NCBI RefSeq assembly: GCF_002994745.2
Contig: NC_037091.1
Span: 29,084,289 to 29,148,288 of the forward strand
From: Rosa chinensis
Lineage: Eukaryota; Streptophyta; Magnoliopsida; Rosales; Rosaceae
DNA length: 64,000 bases
Direction: 5' to 3'
How positions within the stretch are numbered: the stretch's first letter is position 1; each line of letters starts with the position of its first letter. Shown here piece after piece: positions 10,401 to 21,784 of the stretch. Made by a program: the position numbers and the translations under genes. Under the pieces are notes generated by a model, which made no database searches, was not told the origin of the DNA, and was given only the letters and a program-made list of their open reading frames with translations.

Positions 10401-12318
10401 CTTGTTCCCGCTGTCTGATGGTATGTTTGGATTTCAGGAGCAATTCAGCGTCTCCTTCAAAATGGTTTGCTCTCTGCCGATGCCATTGACAAAGGTGATG
10501 AAGCAACCATTAAAAGCTTGATTTACCCGGTATGCTCTTTTCAGTTCCCACTAAAAAAATGGTGTTTTGCACTTTCTTATTTTGACCTGCATTGTTCCAA
10601 TACAATAGGTACTTGTGAAATACTCTACATATGCAACTAATTCAATATCTTTTACCTAGATTATGAAGTTTTGATGTTTTAATTATAAACATGTAGGTCG
10701 GCTTTTATACAAGAAAGGCTAGTAACTTGAAGAAAATTGCAAAAATTTGTCTTGCCAAGTACAATGGAGATATACCTAGCTCATTGGAGGAACTCCTCTC
10801 ACTTCCAGGAATAGGTCCTAAGATGGCTCATTTGGTAGGGCTAGTTTCGAACTTATTCAATTTAGCATGCTACCTTAGGTTCTCTAAATATTCCGGTATA
10901 TGGTTCTTAGGTTATGAATGTCGCTTGGGACAATGTTCAAGGGATTTGTGTAGATACCCATGTGCACCGGATTTGCAACCGCCTTGGCTGGGTGTCAAGG
11001 GCAGGCAAAAAACAGGTATTTTCCATCTTTTGTGATACATTTGGTGTATTAAAGTAGTAGGTTGACTAGGTTCTCAACCTTGTGCATTCACTTAATGAGA
11101 CTATCTCACCATGAAACCTGCTCATTTTCCTCAGATATTTTTTATTATTGCTCACATAAAATCGTCCTTGATTTTGTAAATTTTTTTGCGATACTAAACC
11201 ATCAGACTGATATCATTGCATGAATACTGATCTTTATTCTCTTTGCTAGAAAACATCAAACCCTGAGGAAACGAGAGAGGCATTGCAATTGTGGCTTCCG
11301 AAGGAAGAATGGGTTCCCATAAACCCTCTTTTGGTACGCATATTTTCCTGTTATCTGGAAACCCAAATTCTTAGAGATCAGTCAAAATGAAAATGGTCAC
11401 TGCAAAAAATCACTCATTGTTTAGGCATTTAGTTGTCATCAATACTCAGCTATAGTGGCTGGACTGTATTTGTTGACGCAGTCCAAATGACCAAATGGCT
11501 TCCAATATGACTTATTTTTGGTGAGATAATCCTGAAGAGTTACCTAAAAATATGTATTGCATAATTCCAATGAATTGTATTGCATGATTCCAATTGTTGA
11601 ATTATGTTGCACGGTTGTCAGGGTTGAAGGACAGGGTTTATTATCTGTTGACTTGAACCTGAGACAACTAACAATTGGCGTTGGCTTCAAATCATCTACC
11701 ATGACTTGAGCATATGTAGTTAGGTTAACTAAAACATGAGACCTTCATCAAGTTCAGTTTCATGTTCATTACATAATTCAAAGATTAGTCATTACAGGCA
11801 TGTCTCTTCCCATACCGACTAAGACACTAAATATGGGTAAAGTAGGGATCACTCCTGGATCATTAGCATGATTGATTACATTATTACTCCACCATTTTGT
11901 GTATTACTATTATGCTGAGCAAAAGTGATGATTTCTCGTTCGGTGAATTGGATTCTACTGCTATAATTAGAACCCTACTAACAATTGAAATTTGGTTCTG
12001 AAAATAATTAGAAAGGTTTTTGGAATTTTCCAACAGCCATCTGTAACCATGTGCTTCTTTGTTGTTTGTGTTATCTCAGATCTTTTTTTTCCAGATTGTC
12101 AGAAATCTTTTCCATACACAGGCGCTCTCATCGTTTATTATAATGCTTTTTTGTCCCTGCTTTAATCCGAACAGGTGGGATTTGGACAGACAGTTTGCAC
12201 TCCGCTCAGACCTCGCTGTGGAGTCTGCAGTGTGAGTGAATTCTGTCCATCTGCATTCAAAGAGACCTCAAGTCCATTATCCAAGACAAAGAAATCTGGT
12301 TTGAGCAAGAAACTTTGA
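7439..12318 (+). CDS. NTH1: endonuclease III homolog (bifunctional DNA glycosylase/AP lyase)
   Basis: Spliced coding exons: 7439-7574, 7665-7774, 7929-7992, 8278-8405, 8726-8792, 10438-10529, 10697-10834, 10911-11015, 11250-11333, 12175-12318. Together they give 1068 nt, 355 residues plus TGA, with GT-AG at every junction and phases that fit. The enzyme removes oxidised pyrimidines and nicks the abasic site in base-excision repair. Visible features are the helix-hairpin-helix [11 protein letters not shown] (about 235-245) with catalytic Lys241, VDTHVHR with catalytic Asp260, and a C-terminal 4Fe-4S cluster C316-x6-C323-x2-C326-x5-C332. I chose the ATG at 7439 because it adds 26 in-frame residues ([15 protein letters not shown]...) rich in Ser, Thr and Arg and poor in acids, like a plastid or mitochondrial presequence. 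ATG 7517 would give a shorter form without it. Intron 5 holds a LINE remnant. Intact and probably functional. Confidence 0.93.
8102..8209. repeat. perfect 54 bp tandem duplication in NTH1 intron 3
   Basis: Two identical 54 bp units (8102-8155, 8156-8209), each beginning TGCAGCCTCTC. Identity implies a recent event. Each copy contains a pyrimidine-rich stretch and a TGCAG that could act as a decoy 3' splice site upstream of the used acceptor at 8277. Confidence 0.95.
9466..10050 (+). mobile_element. LINE 3' remnant inside NTH1 intron 5
   Basis: A plus-strand frame reads [20 protein letters not shown], the zf-RVT region that follows the reverse transcriptase in plant L1-type LINEs. A degenerate tail follows (about 9830-10000) resembling the FDRIEF..SWPYFWD end of such proteins. 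It is stop-ridden and partial. It explains why this intron is 1645 bp while most others are a few hundred. Confidence 0.65.
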
Positions 12319-13707
12319 CAAGTTGATTCTCGGAGGGAGCAAAAACAGCTTGTGGTTGCTTCTGCCAGCTTTTTGTGGATATCCCTATCCTAAAGAATCT
12401 CATAATAGCAAAGTATTGTTCATGCAAGGTAGGAGAAAGGACACAAACATTGAGAAGGGGATAAATTGGGACCTTTTTTTGTCAAAAACTTTTAACCAAC
12501 ATTTTGTTACATTCAGCAGACCGAAATCTAAATTGCTTCTATTTTCTGTGTAATCGGAAGATCAAAATCGATTGGTGATTATTTCTTCGGAGGATGCTGA
12601 AAGATGATTACAGCAAAAGGTTAACAGCTCGAGTAAGCATTTTTTAGGCTACTCCTGAGATTTTTTTTCCATTCAAATGCTATACTGGAGATTCTATACC
12701 CATAATCTTCAAAAACAACCTGAGATGAGGAACTGGTATTAGATTTCGAAGAGTATGCCTGTTCATGTATATCCCAAGGAAAAGGCTGATTTAAATTTCC
12801 AATTTGGATTTGGTAACCGCGTAGTTAAATTTGGGTGGAGGTTGACTTTTTTTAGTATTATAAATATTTTCTGTGTGTTTTTGGGTGTAAAGTCACTGGC
12901 AAAGAAAAAAAAATAGCAGTTCCTAGGTTTGCATTGAGGGCCGGATGTTTCTCGAACAAACCACCGCATCCGCATGTGGAGTTGATAAGATTTTCTAAAT
13001 ATGGAACCCCCACATCCGGTTTGAATCCCGTCAACGTTGATCGGAGCTTAAATCTCAATACATTCTTAATGCTTAAGGGAGTTTAAATCTCAATCAGTGA
13101 CCCTCTGCCCTCTGGCAAAGATTAATTATTGTGCCTAAAAAACTTTTTAAGGTACCGTGTGATCTCGATCAAAAAGTTTACTACATCTTCATTGGGAATA
13201 GATTTGGGCCAGTGATGAAGCAAAAAAGTTTACTACGTCTTCGTTGGGAATAGATTTTGGCCAGTGATGAAGTACGTAATGAGGAGATTAAGGGGTTAAC
13301 AAAGTTCAAGCCGTTTTTGGCCGAGGTGTTCACCTTCCCCTCCATGATACCAACTATAGATTTAAGTTTGTATGTCTTCTCTGTAAACAGCATGCCTTTT
13401 CAATCCTAAGAGCTTCAAAACACCTTTCACGATGAAAAATGTGAAACAGAAACATCAATTTATCAAGCAAAACATAAAACATCAATTTTACGAAAAATCT
13501 TATCCAAACATAAACACTGATTTTTAGCACAGAAACAGTTAAGATTTTAGTATCCATACAACAAGGTTTGGCAATCCCACTCTCTAGGCTTAAAATTGTG
13601 TGACTTTACATGGGGTAAAATTTCTTCAGATGATGACTTGACTGCTCCAGTTTTGCAAGCACAACTCTATGACGCAAAAGTCAGATGATCCACTTACTGT
13701 TTTAATT
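12319..13707. other. intergenic stretch between convergent NTH1 and FTA
   Basis: Holds the 3' UTRs of both genes, which end toward each other. No coding frame is supported. The only structure is the tandem duplication at 13171-13271 and a GC-richer patch near 12930-13060 of unknown origin. Confidence 0.6.
13171..13271. repeat. 52 bp tandem duplication (slightly diverged)
   Basis: Unit beginning AAAAAGTTTACTAC at 13171 recurs at 13223 and runs through GGGAATAGATTT and CCAGTGATGAAG with a few substitutions. Confidence 0.85.
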
Positions 13708-15734
13708 TTAAGCATTTTGGAAATGCTTGTTCTTGTACCACTGCCAATAGTTAGCTCTAAATGGATCGACAGATTCCAAGACAAAACAAGCAGCTTTTGC
13801 CACATCAGAATCTCTTTGTTCGGAGTCTGAAATTCGTAGAGCATCCACAGCATCTGTGAACTCTTGGCTTGGTTGGAAACCATGGGAGATAAGATCCAAA
13901 AGTGTGCTCAAAGCAAAGACACAGTTGGTTTTGGCATTTAAAATCTCCAAGCATACTGAAGAAATTTGAGGATTGTTTACCCAAGATGAATTGTCATCTT
14001 TGTAAAGCCCTCGAAGGTACCTCCATGAGCTTTCATTCTCTGGGCGGGCAACAATACCATTAAGAGTATAACACACTTCAGACTCTCTCATAGCTTTCAG
14101 GCCTCCCAGGAATGGTGATCTTGTAATGACAAAATATCTCTGTGAAATATAAACAGGTCATGAAACACAAACATGTAAACCAAAAAGCAGTAAAACAACA
14201 ATAATGAAATCGACACAATTTTACTCTATTCAAAGGGTAATATAAGTAGAGAACCATACAGTAGTTATTATGAGTTTAATGAGAAATAGTGCTAGGACCC
14301 AACTGTGTCTTTGAAAAATATAGACAGCATGGTGAGGGCTGTCTTCTTTCCTTTATTGAAACAGTCCATTTGGTTAGATTTCAGTTTTGAAAAATATAAA
14401 TTTGTGGCATTTTTTAACTTCCTAATGAAACTTTCCTCAGGAAGTTAAACCTCATCCCCTTCTTCCCCTCCCCATCACAGAGAAATCCTGTCACAAAACA
14501 AGCCCTAGTTCTCCTCCCAACAGAATGTTTTCAAAGGTGACGGTGCCTTTTCAGACTTTATCGCACTTTAAAAGTAAAAAGAACTCGAAGACTATTTAGC
14601 TGTCGTTCAATCATAATAATCAAACCAGCACATAATACACATACAACATTCAATTCAAAAAGAAAATTTCACTGCATTCATCCCCACATTGCCACCATAT
14701 GCATTAGCTGTGATAATCATAATTGAACAATTATCTCTAAAATCCCAATACTTTCTAGCCTGTCTAGTTGTAAGTATTCACAGCTACCCGCCCTTCAAAT
14801 CCTAGCCAAGGCTATAAACTTTGTGTTTGGGACTAAGCGGCCTACCAAAATGGCAGGTAAGGAATATCTATAATCTAGTAATACCTGATTCCAAGCAGAA
14901 TTGTTAAAAATGTCTTCTTCAAGGAGCTGCTGACAATAGTCAAGTTCGTCTTCCCACCCTCCAAGTGCCTGAAGAACCCACTGCATTCAGAACAAAAGAT
15001 ATACATGTGTCAAAACCCAAACACACAAAGCAAGCACTGGTCCTTAAAGTCACCATCTAATCAACTAAGATAAATGCTTGAAACGGAGTTGAAGGACGAA
15101 AACAACGAACCTGCCTATGAGACCAAGCATGGTAATGTTTAGCATCAATGGAGAGTATGTTCTTGGTGAACCTAAGTTCCTCGGTTGTAGCACTAGTTCC
15201 CAATTTCTCAGCTACCCACCGCCTATGATGCCTACAAGTATGTCCCATAACATTACAAATCTCTCTATATTTAACATTGAAAGAGTCGAAAACTCACCAT
15301 AACTGATAGTTTTTGGAGTTTCCTCGAGCAATGTGTTCAGTCAGAGCAAGTTCATCGTGCAAATCATGATTGAGTGCCTCAAGTACTAAACGCCTAAAGT
15401 GCCATACCTACAAAAAAACAACAAAGTCAAATACTCAGTCTAGTTGAAGAGGGAGGAAGAGGAATGAAGAAGAAGAAGAAGAACTGACAGTGTAGTTTCC
15501 AGGGTTGAATTGGATGGCTTCGGAAGTGAGGTGAAGGGCGCGAAGGGATCGCTCATCGGCTTTGTACAGGGCTCGGAAGTAGTCCATGGTCTCTCGGAAC
15601 TCTTCCTTGTAGGTTATCGGAACCACCGGATTCGGCCCGTCGTCTTGCTCCACCGGGATCACGTCCGAAAACTCCGGTCTACTCCTTAGTGGGACCCACC
15701 GCCGCTCTTCGTCTGACGACGACGACGACGACAT
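13708..15734 (-). CDS. FTA: protein farnesyltransferase/geranylgeranyltransferase type-1 alpha subunit
   Basis: Minus-strand exons in order: 15734-15489, 15407-15298, 15231-15111, 14980-14885, 14139-13708. They give 1005 nt, 334 residues plus stop, with GT-AG at all junctions and consistent phases. The alpha subunit pairs with either beta subunit to prenylate CaaX proteins in the cytosol. Visible are the successive PPTA-type helical repeats, each with a conserved Trp-x-x-Arg or Asn-x-x-Ala-Trp core: [47 protein letters not shown] and [11 protein letters not shown]. The N terminus has a Ser run and acidic residues as in plant orthologs. Length and exon layout match the plant family (PLURIPETALA in Arabidopsis). 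The start is the first ATG, before [12 protein letters not shown]. It is convergent with NTH1, and its upstream region carries rearranged LINE pieces. Confidence 0.93.
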
Positions 15735-15910
15735 CTCCCTTCCTTTCTTCCTTTGCTGCTGGGGGGAGGATCTGATGCTTCGCTTCTCGCCTCTTCACTA
15801 GAATACAGCCATCCCTAATCTTCCCTCTTTTATACCCCTTCTTCTCACAGGAGCCCAACCCAAACTTTTTAAAATAAATTGTTTTTTGTTTTTTTTTAGT
15901 TTTAGTTTTT

Positions 15911-16080
15911 TGAAGAATAAGGTTGTTGAAATGCTCTCTTGGACTAAAACTATAAAAAAAAAGGGGCAAATAGCCCAGAAATGCTCTATTGGACTAAAAC
16001 CTAACAAAGTGCAGAATAAGGTTGTTTTTAGTTTTTTTATTTGTTCCAAAAGGGGCAAATAGCCCAGAAAACAACGAAAA
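15911..16080 (+). repeat. shuffled inverted pieces of the neighbouring LINE, upstream of FTA
   Basis: 15914-15946 is a perfect 33 nt reverse complement of 16609-16641 in the LINE. 15997-16026 is a perfect 30 nt reverse complement of 16628-16657. Between them the first piece is partly repeated (15978-15996, one mismatch), and AAAAGGGGCAAATAGCCCAG occurs twice. The segments are in plus sense while the LINE is in minus sense, and in the second copy their order is swapped. Confidence 0.85.
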
Positions 16081-16084
16081 AAGA

Positions 16085-18312
16085 AAAACTAGCCAGCATC
16101 GCTGGCATTGAAACTCCTAGCTCTAGGAGCTCCAACAATATCATCTAATAGGGCTTCAGTGATCAAGGCATGAGGATCATGAAGGATGCATATTCCTTTA
16201 GCTGCTTAGCATGAAGAGTACTATTCTTAACCAAAAGATCAGCAACCACATTGCGCTCGCGATGAACGTGCTGGAGCTGAACTGACTCAAACTCATTCAT
16301 AATCTTTCTGCAATTTATAAACAAGGTTCCCAAAGGATGTAGCTTAATATTGTCATTGTTCATGAGATTCACCAACACAACAGAGTCAGATTCCACTTCC
16401 AACTTCATAATGCTTAGGCTTAAAGCCAACTGGAGACCATGAAAAGGGCCCCAAGCCTCAGCTTCAAGGACATCACCAGAACCAATGCTAATCATAAAGC
16501 CACCACACCAACAGCCAGCATCATCCCTAATAAGGCCCCCAACTCTAATAGCACCATTACGCGTTCGTGAACTATCAACATTGAGTTTATGAAAACCAAT
16601 AGCAGGCTTAGTCCAAGAGAGCATTTCAACAACCTTATTCTGCACTTTGTTAGGTTTAGCAGTAGCCCTAGCTAGTCCATTCCTCAGCATATCTAAACAC
16701 AACTTTAGGAGGATTGTAAGGATAGTGGAAAGTAGAACCAAAAATGGATTTACATCTCCATTTCCACAAGAACCAACAGCAAAAAATGAAGAAAATATTC
16801 CAGTTCAAATTCCTCATATAATATCCCTTTTGCAACAAATTAGCCAGAATCTAATCCTTCCAATTTAAAAGGAAAGTGGCTAACATATGCCATCCCTGTT
16901 TAGCTTTAGTACAGTCCCGAAAAAGAAGCAACATAGTTTCTTTAGTATTGGCACAGAATTGACAAGATGAGCTGCTTGTGAGTCTTCTTTTAAAACGTTG
17001 CTCACTAGTTAAGAGCTTGCTTGAGACAAAGGACCACATAAAAATCTTGAGCTTAGGAGGAATAGGGAGGAACCAAATCTTACTCCATAACTGATTTTGG
17101 TAATCTTGATCATCACAAAGAAGCTTGTAAGCAAACTTTACAGAAAAAATACCCGAGGAGGTACCACCCCATATGAGTCGATCAGGCATATTACTATTAG
17201 CAATGGGAATAACAACAATTTTATCAACAATTTCAGCAGGAAGATTAGCATACAACATAGGCAAGTTCCACTCATTATTGATCCAAAATTCATTCACAGT
17301 AGCATTCATATCAATATGAGTAAGGTTTAAAGTAGAATTACTCAAAACACCATAAGGAGACCACTCATCAGACTAGAACTTGGTAGAAGCACCATTTCCA
17401 ATTCTCCAAAAGAGCCCTTTCCTTAAAAGATTAGCACCATACACAATTCCAGACCAAGTACTGGAGCAGTTGAGAGTCTTCTTGAAATTTTCATGCACAA
17501 TAGTTTCAGAATGAAGATACTTAGCTTTATAAATCTTGTTCCATAATCCTGGATCATTTTGGGACACTCTCCAGCTAGCCTTTGCAAGCATAGCTTTGTT
17601 CATATCAATTGTCTTCTTTATTCCCAAACCACCATTACACTTAGGTCGGCACACCAAGTCCCAACTAGTAAGATGTACCTTCCTTTTTTGCTCAGTATCA
17701 CCTCATAAGAAATCTTGGTTGAACTTGTCCAGTTTATCACAAATCTGCACAGGAAGCTTGGTTGTTTGCATTGCATAAATAGGAATTGAGGAGTTAACAG
17801 CTTGAATGAGGGTCAAACGACCAGCCATATTCAAAGCTTTACCCTTCCAACTAGCCAACCTAGATTGCACTTTATCAACAATCCCTGCATAGGTATTTTT
17901 AGTAACTCTGGAATGGATCAAAGGCATACCAAGATAAACACCAAGGTCATCAGTAAGAGGGGAGCCACAAATCTTACTAATAGCCTTAGAAACGCCACTC
18001 TTTATATTGGGAGAGCAATAAACCAATGACTTATCAAAGTTGACAGATTGGCCGGAAAGACCACAAAAGATATCCATGCACTTCTTTAAGATCATAGCCT
18101 GTTTAGTGCTAGCTTCAGCAAATAAGATCAGATCATCAGCAAAAAATAAATGAGATACAATAGGTCCAGATTGGGAGGACTTAATTGGTTTCCAGTGTTG
18201 GACTTCTACAGTAGATCTAATCAAGTGAGATAACTTTTCCATGCAAAGCACAAAAAGATATGAAGATAGAGGATGACCTTGCCTAATACCGAAGAGAACT
18301 AAATTAGTTGCT
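16085..18312 (-). mobile_element. 5'-truncated LINE (L1-type non-LTR retrotransposon)
   Basis: Minus-strand frames give, in order, the C-terminal half of reverse transcriptase, zf-RVT, and a plant RNase H-like domain. The 5' end breaks off at about 18312, just before IRQGHPLSSYLF of the reverse transcriptase, as is usual for incomplete target-primed insertion. The 3' end lies near 16085 and is blurred by the rearranged pieces next to it. Confidence 0.85.
16163..18312 (-). pseudogene. LINE ORF2 remnant: RT C-terminus, zf-RVT, RNase H-like domain
   Basis: From 18312 downward the frame shows GIRQGHPLSSYLFVLCMEKL, then the catalytic FADDLILFAEA (about 18110-18150), the thumb region and SWKGKALNMAGRLTLIQAV. 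A frame break near 17700 leads to CNGGLGIKKTIDMNKAML (17373-17657). The next frame (16851-17345) is zf-RVT with IWFLPIPPKLKIFMWSF and a Cys-x2-Cys. The last frame (16163-16741) is an RVT_3-type RNase H with KLNVDSS, EAEAWG and ESDS acidic positions. At least three frame breaks make it non-functional. Confidence 0.85.
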
Positions 18313-18616
18313 ATGTATTTTTTTTTTTAAAATTTTTATTTGATCAAAATGGGTCTTCAAAGCTGAGTTGTGGGAGTTGAGTATTTGTCTATGTTGAGTG
18401 TTTGATTTGTTTGAGCTTTGACGTTATGTAAAGGCGTCGTGACCACTTACCCAAATTAGGCTCAACAGGAACCTAAACACTCCACCAAGAGATATTTGTG
18501 CCCACCTACCCAAATTAACAGTGCAACGACGATTTTGGGCTCTGAAAATAAAGAAATTATAAACTGTACCGTTGCCCTTTACCCACTAACATCATGACTC
18601 AATTCACTTCCTTTTC

Positions 18617-18676
<60 letters not shown>

Positions 18677-19074
18677 GTAAATGACCACGGTACTCACCGA
18701 ACACCGGCAATTAGGATTCAAGGTCCGACAACGGTTGTATTTCCTCCGGCTTCGGAAATATCGAAAGAGGTAAAAATTGAATTTTTGATTTGTTTTTCAG
18801 AAGGTCTTCTGCGAAATTGATTACATAAATATTCGATTTAAACTTATTGATAGCTTAAATTTGGTTCATATCCTGTGAGATATGTGAAATAGACTTTGTA
18901 TGTGCAAAAATATGTGAAATAGACTTTGCATGTGCAAAAATATGTGAAATCTAGGGTTTCTGGTTCATACCTGTGAAATACTGTTCTCAATGTTGTTTTT
19001 TATTATAAAATGTTGATTGAGTGAAAATGCAGACTCATTGAATGCCTATTGTGGAGTCGAAACCAAAAAAATAA
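18313..19074. other. leader-like stretch of a MULE-type element
   Basis: No open frame. It contains the CT microsatellite at 18620 and a direct repeat of ATATGTGAAATAGACTTTG (about 18888-18935). It precedes the G-rich palindrome array and the decayed coding segment beginning near 19601. Read as 5' non-coding part of that element, by position only. Confidence 0.35.
18620..18674. repeat. (TC)n microsatellite
   Basis: About 27 uninterrupted TC dinucleotides. Confidence 0.97.
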
Positions 19075-19530
19075 AGATTATTGCCCCCCAATAATATGTC
19101 TATTGGGGGCCAATAATCACTGCACTGTTTGTTAAAGTACACTAATTTGTTATTGAATGTAAATAGTGTTTTTGTTGTTGTTGTTGTGGTCTATTGGGGG
19201 GCAATAGACAGATTATTGCCCCCCAATGATGTTTTAACTGTGGTGCATTAATCATTATAATTAGGGCTTTGAAATGTTTTATGTTGCTTTGTGTTTATTA
19301 AAGAACAGTAATCTGTGAATGATTGAAATTGGAGTGTTTTTTTGGTGGTCTATTGGGGGCAATAGACACATTATTGCCCCCCAATAATGTTTTAGCTGTG
19401 GTTAATTAATTATTGTAATTAGTGCTTTGAAAAGTCTTCTGTTGTTTTGTGTTTATTAAAGTGTAATACTCTATGAATGATAGAAAGTTGTGGATTTTTT
19501 GGTGGTCTATTGGGGGCCAATAGACAATGT
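19075..19530 (+). repeat. tandem array with G5-6/C6 palindromic core
   Basis: Three to four diverged units of roughly 136-159 bp share a double palindromic core, TCTATTGGGGGCAATAGAC followed by ATTATTGCCCCCCAATAAT, then GCTTTGAAA...TTTATTAAAG and TGAATGATTGAAA. Cores start near 19075, 19190, 19350 and 19505. A further unit lies at 20490-20690, and related cores sit next to the MULE transposase remnants at 33.7 kb, 34.93 kb and 53.97-54.15 kb. Confidence 0.8.
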
Positions 19531-19600
19531 CTTTTTGGGGGTCAGTAATGTTAGAATGTTTGATTTTAAAATTATCATTTTGGTTTTGTTTGCGCACAAA

Positions 19601-21240
19601 ATGGCAAGACCAAGATTCAACCTGTTGAGTGATTCTGAATACGAAGTACACAGTTCAGAGAGTTCATATCAAGGTATTGAATCGACATTCAACGAAACAC
19701 TGCAGAAAAAAGTAACAAAAATTAAGAAGAGAAGTCTTCAATGTGAACAAGAGGGTCACCAGGGACTAGATGGGAAACTCTCCAATATTTGGCAGCCCTT
19801 TAAAGAAGCAGGATGTCATGAGAACAGAGGTGCAAACAAAACTCATAAAAGAGTTGACAAAGCTGGCCAAACAGAAAGATGCAAGAAAGATCGCCGTGTT
19901 GATGATCATGTATCTTTTTAGCACATTCTTCTTTAGTTGAAATTGGAACTCAAATAACATGGGACATGGTCGTTGTTTGTGAATGCATTGAGACCATAAA
20001 CAACTCAATTGGTCAAAGTTGATTCTATAGCTCGACTTCTTAATCAAATGGCTGCAGAAGTATTGGAGAGGTAGTCTAGCAACAATGAACGGATGCCTGC
20101 TTCTCATTTACTACTAGTTCCTTGAGAAGACCAAAGCAAAGAACTAAGAACTGGATCCTGGGAAAGTAGAGAAACTCCAAGATTTGTCTGATGGTCGATA
20201 AAAGAAATATTTAACTTGGACTAGCTTTACAAGAATAAGAACTTGGAGGTGGTAGGGAAAACATAAAACGCAAAAACATTATATACAAGTACATATTTCC
20301 TTATTATATCTAACTTACTTATAAATGTAACAGAATCTAATCAAAGCTGGACCGTGGTCTGTGGATTTAGGACTGGATGATGAGGAGCAGGACACTCCAA
20401 TCTTTGACAACTCGATAATTATAACAAACTGAGCTTGACTTTGTTACATTGATTAAAGAAAAAGAAAGATTAGATGTTTTACTGCCCCCTAATAAACTAA
20501 TTATTTATTGGGGGCAATAGACAGATTATTGCTTCCTAATAATGTCTTGATTGTGGTTCATTTATCACTGAAATTAGGGCTTTGAAATTTTTTTTTTTTT
20601 TTTTTTTTTTGTGTCTATTAAAGTACACTAGTCTGTGAATCATTGAAATGAGAGTGTTTTTTTGTGGTTTATTGGGGGGGGGGGGGTAATAACTTTCTTC
20701 GGTTTTCACTTTTGAGGTATTTTTGAGTTTAACAAGTTTTGTTATATTATTTGCAGGTACCCCAAGCAAGCCAAAAACAAGAAGAATAAAATGAAAGGCT
20801 TACGGAAAATATCAAAGAGCTAATAAATGAGATGGAAGCAGCCATCAGAGAAATGAATCCCATCGAAGCAATAGAGGTAAAGTTAAAAAGCCTTGCCAAA
20901 GCAAATGAGGACCTCAATGCACAGAACAGGGATCTCTGGGCCAAGCTAAAGCTTGCTGAGGAGAAGATTAAAAGTCTTGAGGATGAAATGAAGACATGGG
21001 TATAGGATAAGAGAGCCAACAAGAACCTTATCAAGGCTCTCTACATTAGGCTTGGAAAGGAAAAGGGATAGAGACAACCACCACAAAGTCAGCTTCAAAT
21101 TGTTCCAGTTCCATCCCAGCAACAAAAAGTGCCCCAAGACGAAATTGAGGAAGAAACTCCAAACTATGGAGCAATTATGGGAGAGGAACCAGATAATGTA
21201 GCAAATATGGGACATGAGATGGAGACGATGATATCAGCAT
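19601..21240 (+). pseudogene. decayed accessory protein of a MULE-like element
   Basis: It begins MARPRFNLLSDSEYEVHSSE at 19601. After frame breaks a segment resembling GTQITWDMVV..CIETINN (about 19945-20010) follows, a pattern I associate with large plant Mutator-like elements that carry a Ulp1-type protease gene. The last part (20757-21240) is strongly charged and coiled-coil-like: EAIEVKLKSLAKANEDLNAQ, then KIKSLEDEMKTW. No Ulp1 catalytic domain is visible; the frame runs into the CACTA end at 21254. The family link is from memory and moderate at best. Confidence 0.45.
20587..20611. repeat. poly-T tract
   Basis: About 25 T in one unit of the palindromic repeat; a 13 G run follows at 20674-20686. 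Confidence 0.9.
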
Positions 21241-21253
21241 CTCCTCTCTCTAT

Positions 21254-21712
21254 CACTACAAGAATATTGTTTATTGATAGCACAAATTAATAGCGTTTTT
21301 TTCTTGAGTGCTATTAATTGTCACTTTTAAGACAAAAAAAAAAAACAATCTTGAAATGCTATGACTTTATTGGAGAGGTGCTAGCCTATAGAAAAGTGAA
21401 GGCGGGATTAAAAATTTTTGTTTTGTGGTTCGACTTATTGATTTAGAGTGTTTTAGGCTTTTAGCGTATCGAACGAATAAAAAAACAACGGGAGTTTATT
21501 AAAGCATCTTCACTCCAGTTCTTCTCTTTACAAGCTGCCATCATAGTCATTCTCTTCAATTCTTGTGAGGTCACCGGAAAAAGTGAGTTTATACTATTCC
21601 TTATGTTTTGCTCTTCTAAGCTTCATGTTTTGGTGGTTATCTTTCACAAGTGAGATTGGGAATTTGGACTAAGTTTTAATCTATTAGGATTTTTATTTTC
21701 CTTGATTTCTTT
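21254..21712 (+). mobile_element. CACTA left-end fragment (duplicated copy)
   Basis: Begins CACTACAAGAATATTG, the CACTA terminal sequence, preceded by CTCTCTAT as at 25154. It stops at the duplication junction (TTTAGGGGGAGCAATAACT), after which the upstream unit starts again. Confidence 0.85.
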
Positions 21713-21784
21713 TAGGGGGAGCAATAACTTTCTTCGGTTTTCACTTTTGAGATATTTTTGAGTTTAACAAGTTTTGTTATATTA

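Noticed and set aside
15679..16058. Minus frames upstream of the FTA start
   Set aside because: Low-complexity translation of the 5' UTR and LINE-derived repeats; FTA starts cleanly at 15734.
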